In this document: positions 1 through 8,083 of the stretch, piece by piece
How the letters are laid out: every line of letters starts with the position of its first letter
How positions within the stretch are numbered: position 1 is the first letter of the stretch
NCBI GenBank assembly: GCA_012841145.1
Contig: DUVH01000008.1
Location: 1-60,830, forward strand
Source of the DNA: Clostridiaceae bacterium
GTDB taxonomy: Bacteria; Bacillota; Clostridia; Saccharofermentanales; DTU023
Direction of reading: 5' to 3'
DNA: 60,830 nucleotides
The notes under the pieces: generated by a model
Seen by the model: only the letters and a program-made list of their open reading frames with translations
Databases searched by the model: none
Told to the model about the DNA's origin: nothing
Translations under genes and position numbers: made by a program

Positions 1-286
1 ATTGGAGGCCAAGAAAAATAAGTTCGTGAATACTATAGGATAGGGCGACTTGGAGAAAGACGAGCGGGAGGGTGCAGGCTTTTCCATCCACGTATTGATC
101 GGCGCCCGGGATACTGCAGGTGTGGATAACGGCACGATCGGGGCGGTAGAGGGGTTTGTCGGTGAAGATGACGTATTCTTCGGGGAAGATGATATCGGGC
201 GGTTCAATTTTGCCTCGGATGGCCGGCACGCCCCAGTAATCGAGTGCCGCTTTCCCACAGATGTATTTTTGGATGTAATTGCTCAT
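1..286 (-). CDS. Hypothetical protein, N-terminal part (runs off left edge)
   Basis: A reading frame opens on the minus strand at ATG 286-284 and stays open for 95 codons to the window edge. It begins MSNYIQKYICGKAALDYWGV and continues with a central PLYRPDRAVIHTC stretch and an LPLVFLQVALSYSIHELIFLGLQ end. The A-L-x-Y-W and L-x-F-L-Q-x-A patterns recall the N-terminal half of uncharacterised bacterial proteins whose C-terminal half can be nuclease-like, but that match is from memory. The plus-strand frame over the same bases (50-304) is its shadow. No clear ribosome binding site is seen, because the region upstream of the start is a degenerate tandem repeat. Function unknown. Confidence 0.6.
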   Translation of the reverse strand, partial: MSNYIQKYICGKAALDYWGVPAIRGKIEPPDIIFPEEYVIFTDKPLYRPDRAVIHTCSIPGADQYVDGKACTLPLVFLQVALSYSIHELIFLGLQ

Positions 287-600
287 GCTCGAAAATTCCC
301 CTAATGTAGTCGCTCATGCTTGAAATATTTCCCAAAGCGCAATCCGTAATCGCTCATACTCGAAAATTTTCCCCAATGTAGTCGCTTATGCTCGAATTAA
401 TTTCTCAAACGTAATTTCTCATACTCGCGGTCCAATGATTATTCAATTCGATTGCCTGTCCTCGGAGTTCAATGCATTATCGAGCATAATCGCTCATGCT
501 CAAATCTGTTTCCAAACGTATTTGCTCATACTTGAATATGCTTCTACACCTAATTGTTCATGCCCGAATATGCTTCCATACGTGATCGCTCACGCTCAAA
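280..600. repeat. Degenerate 32-bp tandem repeat array at a gene 5' end
   Basis: About ten copies of a core close to YGCTCATGCTCGAA lie at 280, 311, 351, 383, 416, about 453, 491, 523, 555 and 587. The right half is strictly 32 bp spaced and the left half varies from 31 to 40. The first unit covers the start codon of the minus-strand gene ending at 286, so on that strand many units carry an ATGAGC-type start. No stable hairpin is evident within a unit. The stretch 600-1229 holds no convincing gene apart from the 47-bp repeat. Confidence 0.75.
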
Positions 601-822
601 GTCTAACGAAGGGTGCAGGGTGAAGGTAGAGAAAATTAGGTCCTTAGCATACATTTGTGGCATTTTTGTCGAAACTGGGAGGGACTTGTCAAGTGTTTTC
701 TATATGATAGTGGGTGGTTAGGTTCTCATTGAACGAACGAACTATACACCTCGCGTGGAGACACTCAATGAAGGTGGTTTCTATCACAACAATGTAAACA
801 CGGGTGACAGAGGCAGAAGGCA

Positions 823-945
823 GGCGGCAGGTGTGTGTGGAAAGTGCCGCTGGTGGGCTAGTAGGAGCAGGCGGCAGGTGCGTGTGGAAAGTGCCGCTGG
901 TGGACAAGAAGGAGCAGGCGGCAGATACGCGTTGAAAGCCGCAAG
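823..945. repeat. 47-bp direct repeat, about 2.6 copies
   Basis: Units begin at 823, 870 and 917, each opening with GGCGGCAG. The first two units differ at few positions and the third is partial and diverged. The array lies in a gene-poor stretch. Short frames on both strands cross it, but they show no recognisable protein and no start signal. Confidence 0.7.
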
Positions 946-1229
946 CACAGGCGACTGACGCAGGTGATGCGTACATGGATAATAATGAAAGCGGAGTGTC
1001 TTTAATTATTTATTGAATGAGAATACCTTGATAATTAATAGTACTGTAAGATTAAACTGATCACGGAGATTAATAGCTAGCTCTAAGTTAGGTTAATCGG
1101 CGCCACGACGATCGTATTGATGCTTATGTATTTGGCAAGCTATGCCGGTGTTCAGTTAATTGATTTGGTTTTACGATGGAAATGGCGATTATACTTTAAG
1201 TAATAATTTGATTCACTCGGGGAAATATT

Positions 1230-1829
1230 GTGGAAATCATCGGGAATAAAATAAAGCTGAGGCCGTTCCAGGAAAGCGACATCGATGACGTCATCCATTG
1301 GATGCTCGTCGAAACGGAGTGGCAGAATTGGGATGCGCCATGGGAAGATTCCGGCGATTTCAATCCGGATGCTTACAGAAAGAGAATGCTGAAACAACTG
1401 AGGAATCACAGAAATCCGTCATTCTATGGTCGTTTAGAGATTGATGTTCTTGAGACTGGCGAGCATATCGGCTCGGTGAACTCTTACTATATTGATGACA
1501 ATTTCAACTATACGCGAGGTGGAGGCAATTTCACCATCGGTATCGATATTATCAAGCCTGCGAACAGGCGAAAAGGTTACGGGACGGAAGCATGGCTTTT
1601 GTTTGTCCGCTATGCATTGGAGAGCGGGGTGGAGGAAGTCTACACGCAGACTTGGGCAGGGAATTATCCTGTTTTAGCGCTGATGGAGCAAATCGGCTTT
1701 GAGCTCATCAACGTCAATAAAAAATATAGGGTTGTCAAAGGTGAAGAAGTGGATGGTTATACATTTATACTTAACAAGGATAAGTTTAGGAAGCTGCTTG
1801 CCGAGCATGAGTGGTCGTTTTCAAAATAG
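1230..1829 (+). CDS. GNAT family N-acetyltransferase (RimJ/RimL-like)
   Basis: This 199-residue protein has the RimJ/RimL-type acetyltransferase fold. The opening strand IGNKIKLRPFQESDIDDV is typical, and the acetyl-CoA pyrophosphate loop is visible as RRKGYGTEA around residues 114-122, followed by the usual helix and a late GFELINVNKKYRV strand-turn. The start is GTG 1230, with a purine-rich GGGGAAA just upstream. The stop is close to the next gene (spacing about 20 bp), so the two may be co-transcribed. The acceptor (protein N-terminus, amino sugar or antibiotic) cannot be read from the sequence. Confidence 0.85.
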   Translation: MEIIGNKIKLRPFQESDIDDVIHWMLVETEWQNWDAPWEDSGDFNPDAYRKRMLKQLRNHRNPSFYGRLEIDVLETGEHIGSVNSYYIDDNFNYTRGGGNFTIGIDIIKPANRRKGYGTEAWLLFVRYALESGVEEVYTQTWAGNYPVLALMEQIGFELINVNKKYRVVKGEEVDGYTFILNKDKFRKLLAEHEWSFSK

Positions 1830-1847
1830 ACTTCAAAGGTGAGTCAT

Positions 1848-2336
1848 ATGAACAAAGCAGAGGTGTACAGATTTCTTGATCAAAAGGGAGTTTCCTATGA
1901 AGTCACGGAGCATAAGGCCGTTTTCAAAATGGAAGAATTGGTAGACGTTGTTCTCCGTTATCCTGAGGATAACTCAAAGAACCTGTTTGTCCGAGATAAG
2001 AAGAAACATAACTACTATTTGATAACCGTGAAAGGCGATAAGCGGGTTGATTTGAAAGAATTTAGTGATACGCACGGCACGAAGCGGCTCAGCTTCGCAT
2101 CGGCTAAAGATCTTTTTGACATCATGAAACTTGAGCCCGGTTCGGTGACGCCGTTGGGTTTACTGAATGACGATGAGAGGCGAGTTGAGTTTTACCTCGA
2201 TAAATGTTTTTTCGAAGGGAATGTAAGGATAGGATGTCATCCTAACGACAATACGGCGACAGTGTGGATGAACAGTAACGATTTGCTTGAGCTTATCGTA
2301 GAGCACGGAAACGTAGTCCATGTTGTAGAGATTTAA
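1848..2336 (+). CDS. Prolyl-tRNA editing protein (ProX/YbaK family)
   Basis: This is a 162-residue stand-alone editing domain of the YbaK/ProX fold, which hydrolyses mis-charged Ala- or Cys-tRNA(Pro) in trans. The N-terminal YRFLDQKGVSYEVTEHKAVF segment, the KNLFVRDKKKHNYYLITVKG core with the conserved lysine region, and the PGSVTPLGLLND segment match the prolyl-tRNA deacylase type closely. I chose ATG 1848 over the in-frame GTG 1839 because AAAGGTGA sits 6 nt before it. It lies between an acetyltransferase and a DNA glycosylase, all on the same strand. Confidence 0.85.
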   Translation: MNKAEVYRFLDQKGVSYEVTEHKAVFKMEELVDVVLRYPEDNSKNLFVRDKKKHNYYLITVKGDKRVDLKEFSDTHGTKRLSFASAKDLFDIMKLEPGSVTPLGLLNDDERRVEFYLDKCFFEGNVRIGCHPNDNTATVWMNSNDLLELIVEHGNVVHVVEI

Positions 2337-2401
2337 AGTCCATTTTGTCACTGTTTGTTTTCTCATCGGCGTTGAAAGGAATCATCGGGAGAAGTATAAC
2401 G

Positions 2402-3040
2402 ATGGGCGTATTGGAAAAAATTTATCAAGTTCTATCTTCGCGCTATGGTGATCTTCAGTGGGGGACTGACACATCGCCATATGAGGTGATGGTTGGTGCG
2501 ATCCTCACACAGAACACGTCTTGGACGAACGTGCTTAAGGCTATGGAGCGTTTTGAGGGAGATCTGTCGCCTGAGCGAATCTTAGATTTACCCATAGAAG
2601 AGCTTCAGGAAATCATCCGGCCCGCAGGCTTTTACAGACAGAAATCTCAATATCTGAAAGCTGTAACCGAATGGTTTGTTAGCTATGAATGCGACGCTGA
2701 TTTTATACGAAGGAGTCCTTTGACAGATATTCGATCCGATCTTTTGCAAGTTAGGGGAGTCGGTAATGAGACGGCGGACTCTATCTTGCTCTACGGTTTC
2801 AATTTGCCGACATTCGTCGTGGATGCCTATACGATGAGGTTTTTCAGGCGTTTCCCGATTGATGCCGGAAAAACCTATTTAGAGGTGAAGAACTTTTGTG
2901 AGGGTGAGCTACCGCGAGATGTGGAGGTCTACGGCCGTTTCCATGCCCTAATCGTCCAGAACTGCAAGGAGCATTGTAAAAAGAAAATGGCCTGCACCGG
3001 CTGTCCCTTAGAGGAGCTTTGCCAAAAGATTTCTTTTTAA
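2402..3040 (+). CDS. HhH-GPD DNA glycosylase, endonuclease III-related (MagIII-like)
   Basis: A 212-residue base-excision repair glycosylase. The helix-hairpin-helix is VRGVGNETADSILLYGFNLP, followed by the catalytic-aspartate segment FVVDAYTMRFF. The GVGxETADSILLY pattern, with glutamate where endonuclease III has its catalytic lysine, is typical of 3-methyladenine glycosylase III-type relatives, so a monofunctional enzyme is inferred. A C-terminal cysteine cluster (CKEHC...CTGCPLEELC) should hold a 4Fe-4S cluster. The frame is open from TTG 2345, but ATG 2402 is preceded by GGGAGAAG at a good distance and gives the normal family length. Confidence 0.85.
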   Translation: MGVLEKIYQVLSSRYGDLQWGTDTSPYEVMVGAILTQNTSWTNVLKAMERFEGDLSPERILDLPIEELQEIIRPAGFYRQKSQYLKAVTEWFVSYECDADFIRRSPLTDIRSDLLQVRGVGNETADSILLYGFNLPTFVVDAYTMRFFRRFPIDAGKTYLEVKNFCEGELPRDVEVYGRFHALIVQNCKEHCKKKMACTGCPLEELCQKISF

Positions 3041-3249
3041 CTCGTTGCTCCGATGTTATACTGCTATCAAACAAAGTATTTGATGCTGTTAACAAATGAG
3101 AAAAGAAATAAGGTAAACAACGAGATCCGTTGAAGATCGATCCCGAAATTCCCGAACGTGAAATAGACAGAATATTAGAAACGTTAACTCATAGAAATTA
3201 AATGGTAAAGCTATCCGGTTTTAAGGAAGAAAATAGAGAGGGGGCGGAC

Positions 3250-3852
3250 ATGAATAAAAGAATTGTGATAACTCTTGTGCTCATTCTTGCGGTTTTGATC
3301 ACATCGTTTATGGTTGTTCAGGCGTGCAAGCCTGCAAATGAGCTGGAGTGTTCTTTAGAAGATTAGGTAGAGTTCTGTGGACGTGCGAACCAAGCTTATT
3401 GCGAGTTTATTGATGCTCATGGCGGTGAACCCTACTACATTGCCGGCGTCTACATCGACGGTTTGACGCTCACGATACTTGTCACGGAGCCTGTTGAGTC
3501 GGTGCGCGATGAGATCACACGTTATTTTCCCGACAACATTCTCGTGATCAAGCAAGCAAAATATTCGCTTGCCGACCTGAATAGAATCGTTGAAATTTTG
3601 TCAAACGAATGGCTCCCTTCATCGAAAGATGTGCGCGGTTTAGGTGCCGACGAGCGAAGCAATAAGGTCGTTATCGAAATCGTCGGTCATTCGACTCCTG
3701 TGGCGGCGGTTGAGGAGGAAATACTCTCATTGCTTTCAAAAAAGCGTATCTCGAAGGTGAATGGAGAGGCATGGCAAGATTCTGAGATTGTCGATGTATT
3801 TGAGTACGAAATCGTTAGAGGGTGGTACTCACATCCGCTACTCGAAGGTTGA
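3250..3852 (+). pseudogene. Secreted or membrane-anchored hypothetical protein, interrupted by in-frame TAG
   Basis: ATG 3250, behind a strong GAGAGGGGGCGG ribosome binding site, opens a hydrophobic signal segment (MNKRIVITLVLILAVLITSF). A TAG stop follows at 3364-3366, after 38 codons. The same frame continues without another stop to TGA 3850-3852 and encodes a plausible soluble domain (YIAGVYIDGLTLTILVTEPV onward), about 200 codons in all. The simplest reading is one secreted-protein gene broken by a nonsense mutation. Alternatives are a sequencing error or read-through. The cysteine after the signal (VVQACKP) could be a lipobox. No family is recognised. The 3' end is duplicated downstream (3898-3929). 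Confidence 0.7.
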
Positions 3853-3929
3853 GAAGGCAGTCCTAGTAGAAATTGAATGACGCTCTGAGATGACCGCTTC
3901 ACATCCAATTCTCGAAGGTTAACAGGCAG
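3828..3929. repeat. Duplicated gene 3' end, 70-bp spacing
   Basis: The last codons of the gene ending at 3852 plus a few bases past the stop (3828-3860) recur at 3898-3929 with about 80 percent identity. The shared core is CTCGAAGGTT followed by a GGCAG end. The second copy has TAA instead of TGA at the stop position. Confidence 0.7.
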
Positions 3930-3945
3930 AAAGCCAATAGCAGAC

Positions 3946-3982
3946 AAAAGCCCCCGGCCGCAGGATGGCAGGGGGCTTTTTT
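3946..3982 (+). terminator. Rho-independent terminator
   Basis: AAAGCCCCC pairs with GGGGGCTTT across a 15-nt loop and runs into TTTTTT. The A-run before the stem makes it potentially bidirectional. It lies between the interrupted plus-strand gene and the convergent amidohydrolase. Confidence 0.85.
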
Positions 3983-4096
3983 GCGAAACGCGTTATTCAA
4001 GTTACCCTGATTAACCTTTAATTACCCCGTAAGGTGATCAGGAGGCGGTTAAGTATTTCCCGCAGTCGTACTGGCTGATGATGCGTGCTCCTCAGG

Positions 4097-4202
4097 AGTC
4101 ACTATAGGACTGACTACGCGTGCTCTTCAAGCCCTGGATGATACAACCGAACTCACCCGCCCGATAGTCACTATAGGACTGACTACGCGTGCTCCTCAAG
4201 CC
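4097..4202. repeat. Duplicated gene 3' end, 69-bp spacing
   Basis: A 37-bp segment at 4166-4202, covering the last codons and TAG of the minus-strand amidohydrolase plus 17 bp beyond, recurs at 4097-4133 with a single mismatch. A third, poorer copy of its GCGTGCTCCTCA part is seen near 4081. Confidence 0.85.
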
Positions 4203-5358
4203 ACTTCATCGCGCAATGGGCCATGAGCGCACTGGCGATAGGCAGGGCGCGCTCGTCAAAGACGACCTTGGGGTTGTGGAGGAGGTTCTTCTCTAATCCG
4301 TCAGGCTTGCATCCGATGAAGAACATCACGGAAGGAACGGTACGTGCGACGTAACCGAAGTCGTCCGAAGCGGGCAGGCGGAAACTGGGATCACGCTCAA
4401 AGTCCATGCCGAAGTCTTCTAAATATCCGAGGACCTTGTCCACCATCTCCGGATCGTTGGAAATGGTCGGAGCGCTCGATACGATTTCAAGACTGCCCTC
4501 TGCGCGGAACAAGGAAGACACTTCTTTTGTGATCTGTTCAAGGCGCCCGACGACATAGTCACGGATCGCGGGATTGTAGGTGCGCATTGTGCCTCTCATT
4601 TCCACGCTGTCCGGAATGATATTGAAAGAAGAGCCGGAGGAAATGCTGCAGATACTCATGGCCAAGAACTCTGAGCTCTTAATCTCACGGAAACGCATGG
4701 AGGCGATCGCGTTATAAATCTGAACTGCGACGTTGAGAGGATCAATGGAGTTTTCCGGCATGCTGCCGTGGCAGCCGGAACCCTTGATCTTCATCAAGTA
4801 GTTATCCGCCGAAGTCGTGAAGGGGCCCTTAGAGAAATTGAGAACACCGACAGGTGATGAGGCATCAACGTGCAGGTCCAGAGCCGCATCGAGTGACGGA
4901 TTTTCCATAATGCCCGCTGCGATCATGGCTTTCATACCTTCAAAGGTTTCTTCGCCGGGCTGCCACATCAATTTGACGCGGCCATGAATCTGGTCTTTAT
5001 GCTTGTCCAGCAAGATAGCGGTACCGATCAGTGATGCCGCGTGCATGTCATGACCGCATCCATGACTCTTGCCCTCGAATTCAGATGCAAATTCTTCTCC
5101 GGATTCTTCTGCCAAGGGTAGGGCGTCCATATCCGCTCTGAGGAGTATTGTCTTGCCGGGCTTCCCGCCTTCAATAAGAACTGAAAGTCCGCAATCGATA
5201 ATTTGATCCACTTTGAGTCCATGCTTTTCCAGCTGTTCTTTCACAAAAGCCGTCGTGATCGGCAGATCCATGCCAACCTCCGGCTTCTTATGGATTTCAC
5301 GTCTAAACCATGACAGTTTATCTTGCATGGCCTTTGCTTCGTTCAATAAAACTGACAT
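4183..5358 (-). CDS. M20 family metallopeptidase / amidohydrolase (hippurate hydrolase type)
   Basis: A 391-residue M20D peptidase-like amidohydrolase, a group that removes acyl groups from N-acyl amino acids. The metal site is recognisable as HGCGHDMHAASLIG (conserved Cys, His, Asp, His), then the WQPGEET general-base region and the ALDLHVD segment. The dimerisation domain follows from about residue 180 (KIKGSGCHGSMPENSIDP). The length is normal. ATG 5358 is preceded by GAGGTGG. The terminal codons are tandemly duplicated downstream. Substrate unknown. It is divergent from the BMP lipoprotein gene, with a 273-bp AT-rich intergenic region that must hold both promoters. Confidence 0.9.
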   Translation of the reverse strand: MSVLLNEAKAMQDKLSWFRREIHKKPEVGMDLPITTAFVKEQLEKHGLKVDQIIDCGLSVLIEGGKPGKTILLRADMDALPLAEESGEEFASEFEGKSHGCGHDMHAASLIGTAILLDKHKDQIHGRVKLMWQPGEETFEGMKAMIAAGIMENPSLDAALDLHVDASSPVGVLNFSKGPFTTSADNYLMKIKGSGCHGSMPENSIDPLNVAVQIYNAIASMRFREIKSSEFLAMSICSISSGSSFNIIPDSVEMRGTMRTYNPAIRDYVVGRLEQITKEVSSLFRAEGSLEIVSSAPTISNDPEMVDKVLGYLEDFGMDFERDPSFRLPASDDFGYVARTVPSVMFFIGCKPDGLEKNLLHNPKVVFDERALPIASALMAHCAMKWLEEHA

Positions 5359-5631
5359 ATTCCACCTCTCATTACTAGCGCAACTCGATTGATCGATTAC
5401 TCCATTTTTAACAAAGAATAATCGTCAGCGCAATAAATTATATGCAAATATGCTAGCAAAGGAAGATGTTATTGTCAACGAAGAAGAACCTTAAAAATTG
5501 TGAAGTAAGAGTAATAACCTTACATTTTGCTTTACATTTTTTACAAATTCATATGGACTAAATATTATTTTTCTGTTAAACTAAGCAAAATCCACTGTTG
5601 GATTTACTATCCTGAAAGGCAGAGAGCAAGT

Positions 5632-6663
5632 ATGAAAAAAATTGCAAGTATTTTACTGATTACAATGATTCTGCTCCTGACCGCGTGTGGTGGTGGCAAG
5701 ATTTCCTACGTTGGGGACAGTCCCAACGTCGCCTTAATCATTGCCAACCGCGGAGACAAGGGATTTAACGACAGTGCGGTGATCGGCATGAATGTATCTG
5801 TACAAGATCACGGAACGAACTTGACCATCCTGGAACACGACAACAATCCGGATAATTACGAGAAAGTGTTTATGGATGCGGCAAAGGGTTATAACCACGT
5901 GATCATCACATCTTCCATGATGAAAGAGACATTAGAGGCACATGCCGCCGAGTATCCGGACGTTAAATTCCTCATGTATGACGGAGAGGTCGATTGGGAC
6001 AAGGGGGACTTAAGTAATGTCTATTGCATCATCTTTAGCGCCAATGAGGTATCGTATTTAGCCGGATACCTAGCCGCCGCAATGAGTAAGACGTCAAAGA
6101 TCGGCTTTGTCGGCGGCATGAAGAATACGAACATCGATGACTTCGCTATAGGTTTCGAGGCGGGCGCAAAGGAAAAGAATCCGAGTATTCAGATTTCTTT
6201 AGAGTATGCTGATAGTTTCAATGATCAGGAGAAGGGAAAAGAAATAGCCAAACGCATGGCAGATGGTGGCGTTGACATCATCTTCAGTGCAGCGGGAGCT
6301 GTCAACCTCGGTGTTTTGGATGTCGTTGCCGAAAATGATCTCTACATGATCGGCGTCGATACTGACCAATATGCACTTTTCAAGGCGGAAGGTAAAGAAG
6401 ATCTCGCGAAGTGCATTATCACCTCGGCGATGAAAGACATTGGCGATGTGCTTTACGGAGCAGTTGACAACTACACGAAGAGGGAAGTCATTACCGGTGA
6501 ATCAAAAACCATCGGCTTGGCAGAAGGGGGCGTTTCGTTGGCGAAAAATGACTACTACAAAGAAATTGTTCCTCAAGCGATACAAGATGAGATTGACGAG
6601 CTGGAAGACAAGATCATAAAGGGAGAAATCGAGGTGCCGACGGCCCGGAAGCCTTCCCCTTAA
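5632..6663 (+). CDS. BMP family substrate-binding lipoprotein
   Basis: A 343-residue basic membrane protein (PnrA/Med-like) lipoprotein. This family binds nucleosides or similar ligands for ABC transporters. The signal peptide ends in the lipobox LLTAC (Cys about residue 19). The mature part shows the periplasmic-binding fold: GDKGFNDSAVIGM, the KIGFVGGMKNTNIDDFAIGF hinge and GVDTDQY. The frame is open further upstream, but ATG 5632 is the start that gives the signal peptide, with AAAGGCAGAG before it. No ABC permease or ATPase genes follow. The next gene is a secondary transporter, so this binding protein is either an orphan or works with a transporter encoded elsewhere. Confidence 0.88.
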   Translation: MKKIASILLITMILLLTACGGGKISYVGDSPNVALIIANRGDKGFNDSAVIGMNVSVQDHGTNLTILEHDNNPDNYEKVFMDAAKGYNHVIITSSMMKETLEAHAAEYPDVKFLMYDGEVDWDKGDLSNVYCIIFSANEVSYLAGYLAAAMSKTSKIGFVGGMKNTNIDDFAIGFEAGAKEKNPSIQISLEYADSFNDQEKGKEIAKRMADGGVDIIFSAAGAVNLGVLDVVAENDLYMIGVDTDQYALFKAEGKEDLAKCIITSAMKDIGDVLYGAVDNYTKREVITGESKTIGLAEGGVSLAKNDYYKEIVPQAIQDEIDELEDKIIKGEIEVPTARKPSP

Positions 6664-6726
6664 CGAGATCGAAGCAAATTGAAATGCGTTCGACCAACAA
6701 AATAAATTTATGAAGAGGAAAATATT

Positions 6727-7704
6727 ATGCTTAAGTTTATGAGAAAAATTCCCGGCGGTTTACTCTTGATTCCCATGCTGATTTCCGCCCTCGTGAACAC
6801 TTTCGCACCCGGTTTCCTGGGCAAGTTCGGCGGCCTCACGGAAGCGCTGTTGACAGCGAAAGGAACGGGCTACGTTGTAGGACTCGTCTGTTTCTGTTCC
6901 GCAGCAATGCTTGATATCAAAAGCCTAGGCAAAGTCTTAAAAAAGCAGGGCGTATTGCTTCTTGTGAAAATTCTTGCCTGCCTAGGTTTGGCCGCGCTCT
7001 TCGTGGCGATTTTTGGAATGGAAGGTGTGGATACTGGTTTGTTTGCCATCTCTGCCCTCGGATTTACGGTAGCTATTTGCTCTGTCAACCCTTCGATGTA
7101 CTTGGCCATGGTCGGTGAATATGGTGTTGAACAGGACAAGGGAGCTTTCGGTCTGGTGGGGCTCCTCTGTGTTCCCGCTTTCCCGACCTTGGTGTTCAGC
7201 ATTATCCGCGGTGGTGACCTCGACTGGACGCCTATTCTCGCCGTACTGATTCCCATCGTCTTGGGATTGATCATCGGAAACCTCGACAAGGACTTGGCGA
7301 AGATGTTCGGTGGAATGGTTGGACCTCTCACGCCTTTCATGGGTTGGTCTTTCGGAGCCGGTATCAATTTGATTGATGCGGTTAAAGAAGGCGGAGTCGG
7401 CGGTGTCGTTATGACAGTCGTATACTATGTCCTGATGATCCCCATCCTGTTGCTTGTCGAGAGGCTGATACTGAAAGAAAGCGGTATTTCTACACTGGGC
7501 ATGAGCTCCATAGCGGGACTCAGTATCTCCATCCCCAGCATTATCGCATTCTCCGCTCCCGAGCTCGTACCTTATGCGCAAGTTGCGACAGCCCAAATCG
7601 CCTTTGGCGTTGTGCTCACGAGCATTATCACCCCGATCGTTACGCAAGCTTACGCTAAGAAAATGGGTTTGGTCAAACCGAAAGTTGCTGCTGAGCCTAA
7701 ATAA
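6727..7704 (+). CDS. 2-keto-3-deoxygluconate permease (KdgT family)
   Basis: A 325-residue integral membrane protein with about ten hydrophobic segments, matching the KdgT family of proton-coupled 2-keto-3-deoxygluconate symporters in length. It opens with the family-typical KIPGGLLLIPMLISALVNTF and has GTGYVVGLVCFCSAAMLDIK after it. ATG 6727 follows AAGAGGAAAA. It lies 60 bp behind the BMP lipoprotein gene and is closed by a strong terminator at 7736-7776. No hexuronate catabolic genes are in the window, so the substrate is uncertain. Confidence 0.85.
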   Translation: MLKFMRKIPGGLLLIPMLISALVNTFAPGFLGKFGGLTEALLTAKGTGYVVGLVCFCSAAMLDIKSLGKVLKKQGVLLLVKILACLGLAALFVAIFGMEGVDTGLFAISALGFTVAICSVNPSMYLAMVGEYGVEQDKGAFGLVGLLCVPAFPTLVFSIIRGGDLDWTPILAVLIPIVLGLIIGNLDKDLAKMFGGMVGPLTPFMGWSFGAGINLIDAVKEGGVGGVVMTVVYYVLMIPILLLVERLILKESGISTLGMSSIAGLSISIPSIIAFSAPELVPYAQVATAQIAFGVVLTSIITPIVTQAYAKKMGLVKPKVAAEPK

Positions 7705-7735
7705 GCAGTACTCGGTTACACAATTTATTTGAATA

Positions 7736-7776
7736 GAAAGAACGCAGTGACGGGTTCACGTCGCTGCGTTCTTTTT
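7736..7776 (+). terminator. Rho-independent terminator of the permease gene
   Basis: AAAGAACGCAG pairs with CTGCGTTCTTT, extended inward by TGACG/CGTCG around a short loop, and is followed by a T-run. It ends a few bases before the group II intron remnant. Confidence 0.92.
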
Positions 7777-7779
7777 AGG

Positions 7780-8020
7780 GTGTGCCGGGCATGGCGCTTC
7801 ATATGGGGGTGCAAGTCCCCTGCACGGGTAGGTAACGACCAAGTGCAAGCCAAGGAGAAGGGTTTCCGCCGCAAGTCGGAAACGGTGGTGTGGGAGGTCT
7901 CCCGGCCAAGTAATGGCAAGGATCCTATCCGATTGCAGGAAAGACGAGGGTGGTCAAAAGCTGAGCGGCGACCGCACCGTGAGCATCGCAGGGCAACTGC
8001 ATACTGCCGCGAACTGTTGT
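7780..8020 (+). mobile_element. Group II intron remnant (5' RNA domains only)
   Basis: The stretch opens with GTGTGCCGGGCATGGCGC, the GUGYG-type 5' end of bacterial group II introns. Typical domain I elements follow: GGGGGTGCAAGTCCCC, GTAACGACCAAGTGCAAGCC and a CGGAAACGGTGG helix. Homology fades near the T-run at about 8022. There is no reverse transcriptase, no domain V and no 3' end, so it is a fragment. Its first base is 3 bp past the T-run of a terminator, the habit of class C introns, but class assignment from this fragment is only inference. Confidence 0.75.
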
Positions 8021-8083
8021 TTTTTTCAAATTGTACCATCAAGCCCTGTGTTTCAAGATAGGGAGGTTCCTGATAACTTTCTT

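Noticed and set aside
280-600. CRISPR array at the left end
   Set aside because: The 32-bp period is that of contiguous degenerate tandem repeats. There are no unique spacers between constant repeats and no cas genes.
3133-3201. Short frame starting TTG with KIDPEIPEREIDRILETL
   Set aside because: 23 codons with no ribosome binding site and no family. It could be a gene relic but cannot be supported.
6870-7647. Long minus-strand frames of 165 and 221 codons inside the permease gene
   Set aside because: They are shadows of the KdgT-like gene, whose own protein has clear membrane helices and family motifs.
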